A stretch of 64,000 nt of DNA from JAUZRW01 sp964549915 (GCA_964549915.1 CAZJWX010000008.1:1-64000), one strand, 5' to 3'. Counted from the stretch's first letter, positions 24,758 through 33,897 are shown. Translations and numbers: made by a program. The notes: a model not told the origin generated them from the sequence alone.

Positions 24758-26512
24758 ATGGCGACATTGACACCCCAACAGGAAATCATCAACCGCCGCT
24801 TGCCGCTGGTGACCTCCGGCCTGGTGCTGCTGAGTGTGCTGCTGCTGCTGGCGCTGGCGCGTCTGCAACAGCTTTCGCCTTCGGTGCGCCAGGAGTTTGA
24901 GATCCGCGGCTCCTATAACACGCAATCCACCCGCCGCCTTCCGGCTGTGCGCGGCGTGATCTATGACCGGGATGGCATGCCGCTGGCTTTTAATCGGCTG
25001 CAATACGAAATCGGCGTCAGTCCGAATCTCGTCTCTGACCCGGCGCGTGTGGCGCAGCAGCTTGGGGTGATCCTCAACCTGGACGAATACGCGATTTTGC
25101 AGCGCATCAGCAATACAAGCAGCCAGTGGGAACTCATCGCACGCCCGGTCTCTGCGGAAGTTGGGCAGGCGGTTGCGGATGAAGAACTGCTCGGCGTGGT
25201 TATCAATCCCCTGCTCAGCCGCGCCTATCCACAGGGAGCGCTGGCGGGGCAGTTGATCGGCTTCGTCATCGAAGATAACGATAACACGCGCGGCGCAATG
25301 GGCATCGAAGCCAGTTACAACGAGCAGCTCGCGGGGCGTCCGCTGGATCGCACGGTGAGCACCGTGCCCATTGATACCCCGGTCGAGGTGGATAGCCAGG
25401 GGCAGCGCGGTATGGATATCGTCCTCACAATTGACCGCGATGTGCAGTATTGGGTCGAGATGGAGTTGCAGCGGGCCATCGAACAGCAGAATGCATCGGG
25501 CGGCACGATCATCGTCATGAATCCACGCAATGGCGAGGTTCTGGCGATGGCGAGTTCCCCTTCCTTCGACCCGAATGACTTCGCCAGCGTGGAAGACCCG
25601 AATTTGCTGCGCACCCCCAGCATCAGCGAAGTCTACGAACCCGGCTCGGTGTTGAAAGTCATGACCGTCGCGGCAGCGCTGGACATCGGCGTCATCACGC
25701 CGGAATGGACGTACAACGACACGGGCAGCATCACAGTAGGGTCGATCACGACCGAGAATTGGGATGATCGTGCCTATGGCGTCGTCGATACCACCGGGCT
25801 GCTGGTCAATTCGCTGAATGTGGGTGCGGCTACAGTTTCGACGACGATGGGGCCAGAAGCCTTTTACAGCGGGCTGCGGCGCTTTGGTATCGGGCGGCAA
25901 ACGGGCATCGACCTGGAAGGCGAAGAGGCGGGTATCATGCGCGTCCCCGGCGATACAGGGTGGAGTGAGAGCGACCTCGCCTCCAACAGCTATGGGCAAG
26001 CCATCAGTGTGACTCCCTTGCAGATGATTACGGCTTTCGCCGCCATTGCCAACGATGGTCTGATGTACCAGCCCCATCTGGCGCGGCAGTACGTCAACGG
26101 CGATGAGGTCGAACTGGTGAATCCGACTGTGCTGGGGCGGGCGGTTTCCGCAGAGACGGCGGATATCGTCACCGACATATTGGTGCAGGTCGTGGAGCAG
26201 GGTGACTCAGCGGCGATTATTCCCGGCTACAGCATCGCGGGCAAGACCGGCACAGCGGAGATTCCCTCGCCGCTCGGCTACGAGCGGGGGCCAAAATCGA
26301 CGATTGCGTCGTTCATTGGCTTTTTCCCGGCGGATGATCCGCAAGTGGTCGTCCTGGTCAAGCTGGATCGTCCGGACGATTATTGGGGGAGCCAGGCGGC
26401 GGCTCCAGTCTTCCGCAACATCGCGCAACGCCTGATCTTGCTGCTGGGCATTCCGACAGATGAGGTGCGCTTGAGCCTGGAACAGCAGGGCGGCGTGCTT
26501 GGACAACCGTGA
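24758..26512 (+). CDS. ftsI: penicillin-binding protein, FtsI/PBP3 type
   Basis: Septal peptidoglycan transpeptidase. An N-terminal membrane anchor (LVLLSVLLLLALARL) is followed by a PBP dimerisation domain (RGVIYDRDGMPLAFN) and the transpeptidase domain with all three active-site motifs: S297-V-L-K300, S352-L-N354 and K496-T-G. GAGGAA precedes the ATG. The product is 584 aa. It is the only PBP in the window. It ends immediately before the mraY leader. Confidence 0.96.
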   Translation: MATLTPQQEIINRRLPLVTSGLVLLSVLLLLALARLQQLSPSVRQEFEIRGSYNTQSTRRLPAVRGVIYDRDGMPLAFNRLQYEIGVSPNLVSDPARVAQQLGVILNLDEYAILQRISNTSSQWELIARPVSAEVGQAVADEELLGVVINPLLSRAYPQGALAGQLIGFVIEDNDNTRGAMGIEASYNEQLAGRPLDRTVSTVPIDTPVEVDSQGQRGMDIVLTIDRDVQYWVEMELQRAIEQQNASGGTIIVMNPRNGEVLAMASSPSFDPNDFASVEDPNLLRTPSISEVYEPGSVLKVMTVAAALDIGVITPEWTYNDTGSITVGSITTENWDDRAYGVVDTTGLLVNSLNVGAATVSTTMGPEAFYSGLRRFGIGRQTGIDLEGEEAGIMRVPGDTGWSESDLASNSYGQAISVTPLQMITAFAAIANDGLMYQPHLARQYVNGDEVELVNPTVLGRAVSAETADIVTDILVQVVEQGDSAAIIPGYSIAGKTGTAEIPSPLGYERGPKSTIASFIGFFPADDPQVVVLVKLDRPDDYWGSQAAAPVFRNIAQRLILLLGIPTDEVRLSLEQQGGVLGQP

Positions 26513-26537
26513 TTGCCTTTTCGTAGGGGGATGAACT

Positions 26538-26588
26538 ATGATGTCCCGACTACCGAAACCAGTTGTCCGTACATTCCCGACGTATTGA
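26538..26588 (+). CDS. candidate short leader ORF before mraY
   Basis: A 16-codon ORF reading MMSRLPKPVVRTFPTY has the best Shine-Dalgarno sequence of the ftsI-mraY junction (TAGGGGG, 7 bases before its ATG), while the mraY start codons lack one. It ends 41 bases before the favoured mraY ATG. It may couple translation or be fortuitous. Confidence 0.3.
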   Translation: MMSRLPKPVVRTFPTY

Positions 26589-26629
26589 CGATACCAATAA
26601 CCGATTACGCGAAACCAAGCGTCCAATAC

Positions 26630-27658
26630 ATGAACACACAATTCCCACTCGCATTGACCGTCGGCGCAGTGACCTTCCTCCTGGGGGTAATCTGGGGCGG
26701 CCCCTTCATCGAAATTCTCAAGCGGCTGCGCGTCGGCAAGCAGATTCGTGCCGAAATTCAGGATACGCACGGCGCGAAGATGGGCACGCCGACCATGGGC
26801 GGAATCATGATTATCTTGCCTACCGTCGCCATCAACCTGGCGCTGAATGTGGCGACCATCGTGCAGACGGGCGAGGGGGCCAGCATTTTGCTGCCATTGG
26901 GCGTGCTGGTGGGCTTCGCCTTCCTGGGCTTCGTCGATGACTGGGAGGGGATTCAGATGTCGCGGGGCAACATTGGCGAGGGCATCTCCGCACGGGCGAA
27001 ATTCGTCGGGCAGTTGATCCTTGCAGCGATTGCCGCCGTCATCCTCTCCCTATATGACGGCGGCTTCCAATTCGCCAATTCGCTGCAACTGCCGCTGCTG
27101 CAAGGGAGCATCCCCATCTCGCCGTTGATCTTCATTCCGATCACCATGTTCATCATCGTCGGTATGTCCAATGCTTTGAACCTGACCGACGGCATGGATG
27201 GGCTGGCGGGCATCATCACCGCGAGCGCCTTCGCAGCCTATGGTGTGATCGCCTTCCTGCAAGAGCAGATCTTCATTGTGCAATTGTGCTTCATCCTGGT
27301 GGGAGCCTGCTTTGCCTTTCTGTGGTTCAACGCGCATCCGGCGCAGTTGTTCATGGGCGATACCGGGTCGCTCTCCCTGGGGGCGACGTTGGGCGTGGTT
27401 GCCGTCATGACCGGGGAATGGCTGCTGCTGCCGATCATCGCCATTGTGCCCGTCGTGGAAACCCTCAGCGTGATTTTACAGGTGGCCTCTGCACGCTTCA
27501 GCCGCCGCTACCTGGGGGAGGACATCCGCCTCTTCCGGCGCTCGCCGCTGCATCATCACTTCGAGCTGGGAGGGTGGAGCGAGACGCAGGTCGTGCAGCG
27601 GTTCTGGCTGGTCGGGTTGTTGAGCGCGATGATTGGCGTGGCGCTGGCACTGCTGTAG
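26630..27658 (+). CDS. mraY: phospho-N-acetylmuramoyl-pentapeptide transferase
   Basis: Integral membrane enzyme making lipid I from UDP-MurNAc-pentapeptide and undecaprenyl phosphate. Motifs: HGAKMGTPTMGG, the acidic pair in GFVDDWEG, NALNLTDGMDGLAG, AHPAQLFMGDTGSLSLG and the HHH motif in RRSPLHHHFEL; about ten transmembrane helices. The frame is open back to 26513, with an ATG at 26531, but the family N-terminus and first helix (FPLALTVGAVTFLLGVIW) begin just after the ATG at 26630, giving 342 aa. The start is uncertain because none of the candidates has a well-placed Shine-Dalgarno sequence. Confidence 0.93.
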   Translation: MNTQFPLALTVGAVTFLLGVIWGGPFIEILKRLRVGKQIRAEIQDTHGAKMGTPTMGGIMIILPTVAINLALNVATIVQTGEGASILLPLGVLVGFAFLGFVDDWEGIQMSRGNIGEGISARAKFVGQLILAAIAAVILSLYDGGFQFANSLQLPLLQGSIPISPLIFIPITMFIIVGMSNALNLTDGMDGLAGIITASAFAAYGVIAFLQEQIFIVQLCFILVGACFAFLWFNAHPAQLFMGDTGSLSLGATLGVVAVMTGEWLLLPIIAIVPVVETLSVILQVASARFSRRYLGEDIRLFRRSPLHHHFELGGWSETQVVQRFWLVGLLSAMIGVALALL

Positions 27659-27815
27659 CGGTAGCTCTGGGCCTGCCACGCGAAGCCATCCCTGCAACCA
27701 GGTTCGCGACGAGCACCGTCACATCCGCTTTCCCCACCTCAACCGTTGCCTGTATGGCAATCTGGGCTATCATGCAGGCAATGGAAAAACACGCGAAAGA
27801 AATCGAAATACGCTT

Positions 27816-29228
27816 ATGGCAAGAGCGCGTGATGAACTCAACGGCAAACGAGTATTGATTCTTGGTTTTGGGCGGCAGGGCATGGCGCTGGCGAACTGGC
27901 TGCCCACCATCGGTGCCCAGGTAACGGTCAACGATAAGCGCACCGAAGACGAACTGGGCATCAAACCATCGGCCTATCCCGGCGTGCGCTTCCGGCTGGG
28001 CAAGCATTCCCCGTCCCTCCTGCGTGGGGTTGATCTGGTCTGCGTCTCCGGCGGCGTCCCACTGGATCTGCCCATCGTCCAGGAAGCCATCAAACGCGAG
28101 ATTCCGCTGACGAACGACGCGCAATTATTCCTGGAGCGCTGCCCTGCTCCCGTCATCGGCATCACAGGCAGCGCAGGAAAAACCACCACGACTTCGCTCG
28201 TCGGCGAGATGGTCAAACTCGCTGGGTACCGAACCTGGGTCGGTGGCAACATCGGCGATGTGCTGCTGGATCATCTCAACGAGATCGAAAAAGATGATGT
28301 CGTCGTGATGGAGCTTTCCAGCTTCCAGCTTGAGATCATGGAGCGCAGTCCACAAGTCGCTGCGATTTTGAATATCACGCCGAATCACCTGGATCGTCAC
28401 AAGACGATGGAAGCCTACATCAGCGCCAAGGCCAACATCTTGCGTTACCAGGGGCTGGATGATATTGCGGTGTTGAATGCGGACGACCCGGTGTTGAATG
28501 CGTTGGAAGCTGCTGTGCAGGGCGAACTGGTGACCTTCAGCGACCGCACGATGGTCGCCAATGGCACCTTCGGTGTGGGGAATCGCATCGTGCTGGCGGG
28601 CGCGGCCAGTTATGACTACACGCCCCATGTCCTCTGCCAGCGAGATGAAATCCCCCTGCGCGGGGATCACAACGTGATGAATGTGCTGGCAGCCGCCTCA
28701 ATCGCCGGGGCGCTGGGATTGGCCGCAGATCGTCCGGGCATCCCGCCGGAGACCATCCGCGAAGCGATTCTGAATTTCCAGCCTGTGGCGCACCGCCTGG
28801 AAGTCGTGCGCGAAGTCAACGGCGTGACCTACATCAACGACAGCATTGCCACTGCGCCGGAACGACTGGTGGCTGCGCTGCGCAGCTTCAAGGAGCCGCT
28901 GGTGCTGCTGTTAGGTGGTGCGGATAAAGAACTGCCCTGGGAAGATGCCTTGCATCTGGCGCTGCAAAAATCACGGCATATCATTCTCTTTGGCCGAGAT
29001 GGCGAAAAGCAGGTCACGCGCAAGGCCATGCGCATCTTGAATCTAATGGGCGCGACGGATCGCTTCGTGTCCCAGGTTCCCACGTTGGACGAAGCAGTGG
29101 CAAGAGCCGCTTCCATCGCGGAAGAGGGTGATGTCGTGCTGCTATCGCCGGGAGGGACGAGCTTCGATGCCTACCCGGATTTCGCCGCGCGTGGTGACCA
29201 TTTCCGCCAATTGGTGAACAGTCTGTAA
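27816..29228 (+). CDS. murD: UDP-N-acetylmuramoylalanine--D-glutamate ligase
   Basis: Cytoplasmic Mur ligase adding D-Glu to UDP-MurNAc-L-Ala. The N-terminal nucleotide-sugar domain begins KRVLILGFGRQGMALANW, the ATP loop is GITGSAGKTTT, and central motifs MELSSFQLEIM and NITPNHLDRH precede the C-terminal ligase domain (HRLEVVREVNGVTYINDSIAT). Length 470 aa fits. The start at 27816 follows the family N-terminus; the frame upstream is non-homologous. murE and murF are absent from this cluster. Confidence 0.97.
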   Translation: MARARDELNGKRVLILGFGRQGMALANWLPTIGAQVTVNDKRTEDELGIKPSAYPGVRFRLGKHSPSLLRGVDLVCVSGGVPLDLPIVQEAIKREIPLTNDAQLFLERCPAPVIGITGSAGKTTTTSLVGEMVKLAGYRTWVGGNIGDVLLDHLNEIEKDDVVVMELSSFQLEIMERSPQVAAILNITPNHLDRHKTMEAYISAKANILRYQGLDDIAVLNADDPVLNALEAAVQGELVTFSDRTMVANGTFGVGNRIVLAGAASYDYTPHVLCQRDEIPLRGDHNVMNVLAAASIAGALGLAADRPGIPPETIREAILNFQPVAHRLEVVREVNGVTYINDSIATAPERLVAALRSFKEPLVLLLGGADKELPWEDALHLALQKSRHIILFGRDGEKQVTRKAMRILNLMGATDRFVSQVPTLDEAVARAASIAEEGDVVLLSPGGTSFDAYPDFAARGDHFRQLVNSL

Positions 29229-29234
29229 CGCGCC

Positions 29235-30224
29235 ATGAAGCGAGCAGATAAGAAGCCCTTTCCGCGTTCGGTTCTCGAGCGAACGGTAGACAGTCTACCG
29301 CTTCCGGCAGCGGCCTGGCTGTACAATATGCGCCGAGTCGCCAGATTATTGATCCCGACCAATCCCTATCCGCTGGCGGATCGCGCAAATTCCCTGAGCA
29401 ACCAACCCCTGCTCTTCGTCAGTTCCGGGCGTGCCGGGACGACCCTGCTGCGCAGTATGCTGGTTGCGGGGGGCGATATTGCGATTCCGCCGGAATCCTT
29501 CGCTATCAGCGCGGCGGCGCTGCAATTCTCCGCCATGCAGGAATTGGGCTGGTACAATCTGGCGCGGCTGGTGATTTCGCTGTTTGAGGGCATCGACGCT
29601 TTCCAGTACTGGGACATTGACCTGCATCCGGTCTATGTGCAGGCGCGTTCCCTCCCGCAAGAAGAGCGCTCACTGGCGAAAGTCCTCGACCTGATCTTCC
29701 TGCACTATGCCAGCGTGCACTTCCCAAATGCCACAGTCTGGGGCGATCAATCGCCGTTCAATGCGCGGCGGCTGGATTGGATCCGGCAGATTTTCCCGCG
29801 TGGGCGCTATCTGCATATCTTGCGCGATGGGCGGGATGTGGTGGCGTCATACAAGCAGAAGGGCGATGGAGTGGAATGGGCCTGGGATCGCTGGTCTGTG
29901 GCAGTACAGGGGGCGCGGCGGTTGCAGACCCAGCTTCCGCCCGAGAGCTTCCTGGAGATTCGCTATGAAGACCTGGTGACCGATACGGAGGCCACCCTGC
30001 GGCAGGTGTGTGCTTTTGCAGGCATTTCCTATCAGCCGATTATGCTCGAATACTGGAAGCTGCCGACGACGCAGGAGCACCAGTATCGCTCGTTTCACCA
30101 GAATCTCGCGCGTCCGGTCTTCCCCACATCGATTGGGCGCTGGAAAGAACGCCTGACGCCAGCCGAACAGGCTCGCACACAGGAGGCACTCGGCGACTTG
30201 CTGCGGGAAATGGGGTATGAATAG
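29235..30224 (+). CDS. sulfotransferase family protein inside the dcw cluster
   Basis: PAPS-dependent sulfotransferase fold, 329 aa. 5'-loop FVSSGRAGTTLLRSML and 3'-phosphate motif YLHILRDGRDVVASY are clear, with the conserved region FLEIRYEDLVTD toward the C-terminus. It starts 6 bases after murD and lies in the same direction as its neighbours, so it is probably co-transcribed with them. A sulfotransferase is not a normal dcw member; a role in modifying a wall or surface glycan is an inference from position only. Confidence 0.88.
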   Translation: MKRADKKPFPRSVLERTVDSLPLPAAAWLYNMRRVARLLIPTNPYPLADRANSLSNQPLLFVSSGRAGTTLLRSMLVAGGDIAIPPESFAISAAALQFSAMQELGWYNLARLVISLFEGIDAFQYWDIDLHPVYVQARSLPQEERSLAKVLDLIFLHYASVHFPNATVWGDQSPFNARRLDWIRQIFPRGRYLHILRDGRDVVASYKQKGDGVEWAWDRWSVAVQGARRLQTQLPPESFLEIRYEDLVTDTEATLRQVCAFAGISYQPIMLEYWKLPTTQEHQYRSFHQNLARPVFPTSIGRWKERLTPAEQARTQEALGDLLREMGYE

Positions 30225-30344
30225 CGGCGTAATGGGCGCAAATAGGCGGACTCTGACGGTTCACTTGCCCCAGTACACAGCGAAACCTGACGAAAAATGA
30301 AGATCGCACGCGCTGCGGGTGCTTTCGCCAGAAGTCGATTGCGC

Positions 30345-30350
30345 TATAAT
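30345..30350 (+). promoter_or_regulatory. candidate ftsW promoter -10
   Basis: A perfect TATAAT in GCGCTATAATG lies 34 bases before the ftsW start, in the 159-base gap after the sulfotransferase. No convincing -35. Confidence 0.4.
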
Positions 30351-30383
30351 GACAACGTACACAGGTAAGGACAATCGGTCTTC

Positions 30384-31691
30384 ATGGCAGAGCAATCCCT
30401 TCCGCAGGCACCGGGACGTGTGCGCCGTCCGGGGCAGGTCGCTGACGAGGCGCAGCGCGTCGTCCGGGACGAAAAACGACTGATTTACTGGGCAACGCTC
30501 GATAAACCGCTCGTGGTGATCGTCGCCGTGCTGCTGACCATCGGTGCGGGGATGGTCTTCAGCACGACCTTTAACTGGAGCCTGGAGGACTTCGGTTCCA
30601 GCACGGCGATTTTCATCCAGCGCCATCTGCGGAACGTCGCGCTGGCGCTGGTGATGTGCGCGATTTTCGCCGTCGTTGATTATCGCTTCTGGAAGCGCTT
30701 TGTGCTGCTGCTGTTGGCGGTCACCTTAGGTGCGCTGGTAGCGGTGAATATCTTCGGCGATGTCGTCTTCAACGCACGACGCGCCCTGATTGGCGGGAGT
30801 TTGCAGCCGGGGGAATTGGCGGAGTTCACCGTCGTCGTCTATATGGCGGCATGGCTCAGCGCCAAGCGCACCCGCGTCGATAGCTTCTTCTTCGGGCTGG
30901 TGCCGTTCCTGGTGCTGTTGGGGGTCATCACAGTACCGATCTACTTGCAGCCAGATTACAGCACCATCGTGATCATCGTGCTGACGGCGGGGGCGATGTA
31001 CTTCCTGGCCGGGGCGCGCATCTGGCATCTGGCGACCCTGGGTGTTGTGGCCGTGCTGGCTGGCCTGTTCATCGTGCAGACTCCCTATGCCCGCGACCGT
31101 GTTGATTCGTACATCGTATCGCTCGCTGATCCCACACAGGCCAATTACCATACGCAGCAAGTCTTGATTGCCTTCGTCAACGGTGGCTGGACAGGGCGGG
31201 GCCTGGGGCAGAGCACGCAGAAGTTCAATAATGCGCTGCCAGCACCGCATACAGACAGCATCTTCGCGGTGATTGGCGAGGAATTGGGCGTGTTGGGCGC
31301 TTCCTTTGTGGTGATTTTATTCGTCGCCTTCGTCATTCGCGGATTCCAGATTGCCCGCCGTGCGGTGGATCCATTTGGTTCGCTGCTGGCGATTGGCTTA
31401 ACGCTCTGGGTGGCTGTGCAGGCGCTGCTGAATATTGCGGTGATGACGGCGATTATTCCATCAACCGGGCTGCCGCTTCCGTTCATCAGTTATGGTGGGT
31501 CGGCTCTGATGGTGACGATGATTGGTGTTGGCTTGATGTTGAGCGTCAGCCGCGTGGCGACCCTACGAGAAAACGCATCGAACCGGAGGCGAGATGGCGC
31601 GACTTATGATCGGGGCTGGGGGAACCGGCGGGCACGTGTATCCCGCACTGGCCGCAGCCGAAGTGCTGCGCAAGTCCGCAGAACCCCATGA
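30384..31691 (+). CDS. ftsW: SEDS-family protein FtsW/RodA
   Basis: Polytopic SEDS protein; FtsW polymerises septal glycan strands from lipid II together with its class B PBP. About ten transmembrane helices are seen. Family signatures: LQPGELAEFTVVVYMA, LQPDYSTIVIIVLTAG, GGWTGRGLGQSTQKF, HTDSIFAVIGEELGVLG and GLPLPFISYGGSALM. N-terminal and C-terminal tails are long and basic. The last 98 bases overlap murG in another frame, so the Arg-rich C-terminus is dual-coded. Position in the cluster favours FtsW over RodA. Confidence 0.94.
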   Translation: MAEQSLPQAPGRVRRPGQVADEAQRVVRDEKRLIYWATLDKPLVVIVAVLLTIGAGMVFSTTFNWSLEDFGSSTAIFIQRHLRNVALALVMCAIFAVVDYRFWKRFVLLLLAVTLGALVAVNIFGDVVFNARRALIGGSLQPGELAEFTVVVYMAAWLSAKRTRVDSFFFGLVPFLVLLGVITVPIYLQPDYSTIVIIVLTAGAMYFLAGARIWHLATLGVVAVLAGLFIVQTPYARDRVDSYIVSLADPTQANYHTQQVLIAFVNGGWTGRGLGQSTQKFNNALPAPHTDSIFAVIGEELGVLGASFVVILFVAFVIRGFQIARRAVDPFGSLLAIGLTLWVAVQALLNIAVMTAIIPSTGLPLPFISYGGSALMVTMIGVGLMLSVSRVATLRENASNRRRDGATYDRGWGNRRARVSRTGRSRSAAQVRRTP

Positions 31692-32706
31692 ACTCGTATT
31701 CGTCGGGACGCGGGGCAGCGGGGGCTTCGAGCGCTCCCTGGTCGAGCAGTCCGGCATTTCGTTTGATCGTTATGAGGCCGTTTTCGCCGGGCCGTTGAAC
31801 GGTGTCTCTCCTCTCCGTGCCCTCAGTAGCCTGCTCAAGACGGGGTTGGGGCTGCTGCAATCGGTGGGGATTGTGCTGCGTCATCGTCCACAGGCGCTGC
31901 TGCTGACGGGTGGCTGGGCGAATGTGCCAGTGGCGTTGGCGGCCTGGGTCTTCCGGGTTCCGATTCTGGTCTACCTACCGGACATTGAACCGGGGCGTAC
32001 GATCCAGGTGCTCAGCAGATTTGCTCGCAAGGTGGCGACTACCGTCCCCGAGTCCGCGCAGTTCTTCAGCGAAGGCCAGACGGTCACAGTCGGCTACCCA
32101 CTGCGCGAATCCGTGACCTCTGCGACCCGTGAGGGGGCGATTGCGCACTTCGGCCTGGATGCCGGGCGCAAGACGATTCTGGTGACGGGCGGCAGTCGGG
32201 GTGCGCGGAATATCAACATCGCATTGATTGACATCGTTCCAGCGCTGGTAGACAACGGCGCACAGATCCTTCACGTGACGGGGCAGCTCGACTGGGAACG
32301 GTCGCAAGAACAGGCTGCCGGGTTGGTGCAGCAGCCGCATTACCATGCCTTCCCCTACCTCGATAGCGAGGCGATGGGACTGGCCTTCGCAGCAGCGGAT
32401 CTGGTGGTTGGGCGCTCGGGGGCGAGTTCGCTGGGGGAGTTTCCCTATTTCGGCGCGGCCTCAGTTCTGATACCGTATCCCTATGCGTGGCGCTATCAGA
32501 AGACCAACGCCGATTGGCTGGTCGAGCGTGGGGCGGGTGTGCGCGTCGATGACGAGACGATGGCAGAGGCGCTCCAGCCGACGATCCTGCGCATTCTCTG
32601 CGATGATGCGCTGCTGCAGCACTATCAGGCCAATGCCCGCGCTTTGCATCAGGGCAGCGGGGCGGAACGGCTGGCGCAAGAACTGCTCATCCTGGCGGGA
32701 GCTTGA
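31594..32706 (+). CDS. murG: UDP-GlcNAc:lipid I GlcNAc transferase
   Basis: Membrane-associated GT28 glycosyltransferase making lipid II. N-terminal donor/acceptor loop GAGGTGGHVYPAL, then LLLTGGWANVPVALAAW, LVTGGSRGARNIN and the C-terminal sugar-nucleotide site VVGRSGASSLGEF. Length 370 aa is normal. Its ATG, preceded by CCGGAGGCGAG, lies inside the 3' end of ftsW (98-base overlap), implying coupled translation. The CvpA-like genes follow directly. Confidence 0.97.
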   Translation: MARLMIGAGGTGGHVYPALAAAEVLRKSAEPHELVFVGTRGSGGFERSLVEQSGISFDRYEAVFAGPLNGVSPLRALSSLLKTGLGLLQSVGIVLRHRPQALLLTGGWANVPVALAAWVFRVPILVYLPDIEPGRTIQVLSRFARKVATTVPESAQFFSEGQTVTVGYPLRESVTSATREGAIAHFGLDAGRKTILVTGGSRGARNINIALIDIVPALVDNGAQILHVTGQLDWERSQEQAAGLVQQPHYHAFPYLDSEAMGLAFAAADLVVGRSGASSLGEFPYFGAASVLIPYPYAWRYQKTNADWLVERGAGVRVDDETMAEALQPTILRILCDDALLQHYQANARALHQGSGAERLAQELLILAGA

Positions 32707-32710
32707 ACTT

Positions 32711-33247
32711 ATGGTTGAACTGATCGTACTGGTCTGGATATTGGTGGGGTTCTTCGCCGTTGTGGGCTTTCGGCGCGGCTGGACGAAGGAGATCATCGCT
32801 CTTTCGGGGATTATCCTGGGTCTGTTTGCGCTCTTCCAGTTCGATAACCTGATCCGCGTGACGCTCTTCGGCGACTTGCCGCCAGGACAGGTCTATTACA
32901 TTCAGGCGGCGCTCTTCATCACGGTTGTCTTCTTCGCGTACCAGACACGTGCGCTGGGCGAGGGGCGTCCGCGCCGGGGCGAAGGCCGCGATGAGACCCA
33001 GACGCGCATTCTGGGCGGCATTGTCGGTGGCATCAATGGCTATCTGGTGAGTGGTACGCTCTGGTACTTCCTGGATGTAGCCAACTATCCGACGGCGCCG
33101 GCAATCGTCGCGCCACCTGCTGGCACGCTCAGTGCTGCGACTGTGAGCAACCTTCCGCTCTATGTCCTCACACAGGGTGGGCAAAATGGCGATTTGCTCT
33201 CGCTGCTGGTGGTGGTGCTTTTCGTGGCAGTGCTGATCTTGATCTAG
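32711..33247 (+). CDS. CvpA-like membrane protein, first of a tandem pair
   Basis: A 178-residue protein with four predicted transmembrane helices. The N-terminal pattern (VGFRRGWTKEIIALSGIILGLFALFQ) matches the CvpA/colicin-V-production family. A charged cytoplasmic loop (RPRRGEGRDETQTR) follows helix 3, and a short segment GTLWYFLD is shared with the next gene. The ATG is 4 bases after murG. The function in this setting is unknown; in other bacteria CvpA homologues affect envelope homeostasis and septation. Confidence 0.75.
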   Translation: MVELIVLVWILVGFFAVVGFRRGWTKEIIALSGIILGLFALFQFDNLIRVTLFGDLPPGQVYYIQAALFITVVFFAYQTRALGEGRPRRGEGRDETQTRILGGIVGGINGYLVSGTLWYFLDVANYPTAPAIVAPPAGTLSAATVSNLPLYVLTQGGQNGDLLSLLVVVLFVAVLILI

Positions 33248-33356
33248 TTGCTCTGGCGCCCACGATGGGATGAAGGATTGTAGCGGCAAGTCGTGATCTG
33301 CAGGCGTAGTGGAACATAATCGCCTGCGTGGCATGAATTCTGAGAGGAAAACTGCG

Positions 33357-33890
33357 GTGATTCAACTCTCCACATTGATGTGGGTTACGGGCATATTTTT
33401 CGCCATCACAGGCTTCCTGCGCGGCTGGAACAAAGAATTGGTTTCGCTGGTCGGGATCGTGCTGGCGATGTTCGCTTTGTTCCAGTTCGATGGCTTGCTG
33501 CGCGGGACGATTTTCCTAGCGCTGCCCCCCACGCAGGTCTTCTTGTTGCAGGCGGCCATCTTCATGGGGATGGTGGTCTTCCTCTACCAGGGTGGCGCAA
33601 TTGGTGCAGGGGCGGATCGCCGCGATGATGATGATTGGCAGGCGGGTTTCCTGGGTGCTGCTGTGGGGTTCTTCAATGGCTACTTGATTACGGGGACGCT
33701 CTGGTACTTCCTGGACATCAACGAATACCCGTTCGAGGAACTGATCGTCGCCCCGGCTGCAAATTCCCTCAGCGCACAATCGGTTAACCTGATGCCCCTG
33801 GTGCTGATCGGCGGCGGTGCCAGTGGAACGGGGGACATCCTCGCCGTTGTGGTGCTGGTATTGCTCTTCCTGGTATTGATGGTGGTCTGA
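33357..33890 (+). CDS. CvpA-like membrane protein, second of a tandem pair
   Basis: Paralogue of the preceding gene: nearly the same length (177 aa), same topology and shared segments (ITGFLRGWNKELVSLVGIVL; FALFQFD; FFNGYLITGTLWYFLD; IVAPAA). I start it at the GTG at 33357 because GAGAGG lies about 9 bases upstream and the product then aligns end to end with its paralogue (MIQLSTLMWVTGIFF against MVELIVLVWILVGFF); the ATG at 33333 would add eight residues. It is followed 7 bases later by murC. The duplication between murG and murC is unusual. Confidence 0.75.
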   Translation: MIQLSTLMWVTGIFFAITGFLRGWNKELVSLVGIVLAMFALFQFDGLLRGTIFLALPPTQVFLLQAAIFMGMVVFLYQGGAIGAGADRRDDDDWQAGFLGAAVGFFNGYLITGTLWYFLDINEYPFEELIVAPAANSLSAQSVNLMPLVLIGGGASGTGDILAVVVLVLLFLVLMVV

Positions 33891-33897
33891 GCGGCGC

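Noticed and set aside
24710..26077. 455-codon minus-strand frame opposite ftsI
   Set aside because: Same antisense effect; no start signal and no recognisable domain, whereas ftsI has all its active-site motifs.
26513..26629. N-terminal extension of MraY to the beginning of the open frame
   Set aside because: The additional 39 residues do not resemble MraY N-termini; the ATG at 26531 remains possible but has a zero-length spacer from the Shine-Dalgarno-like run.
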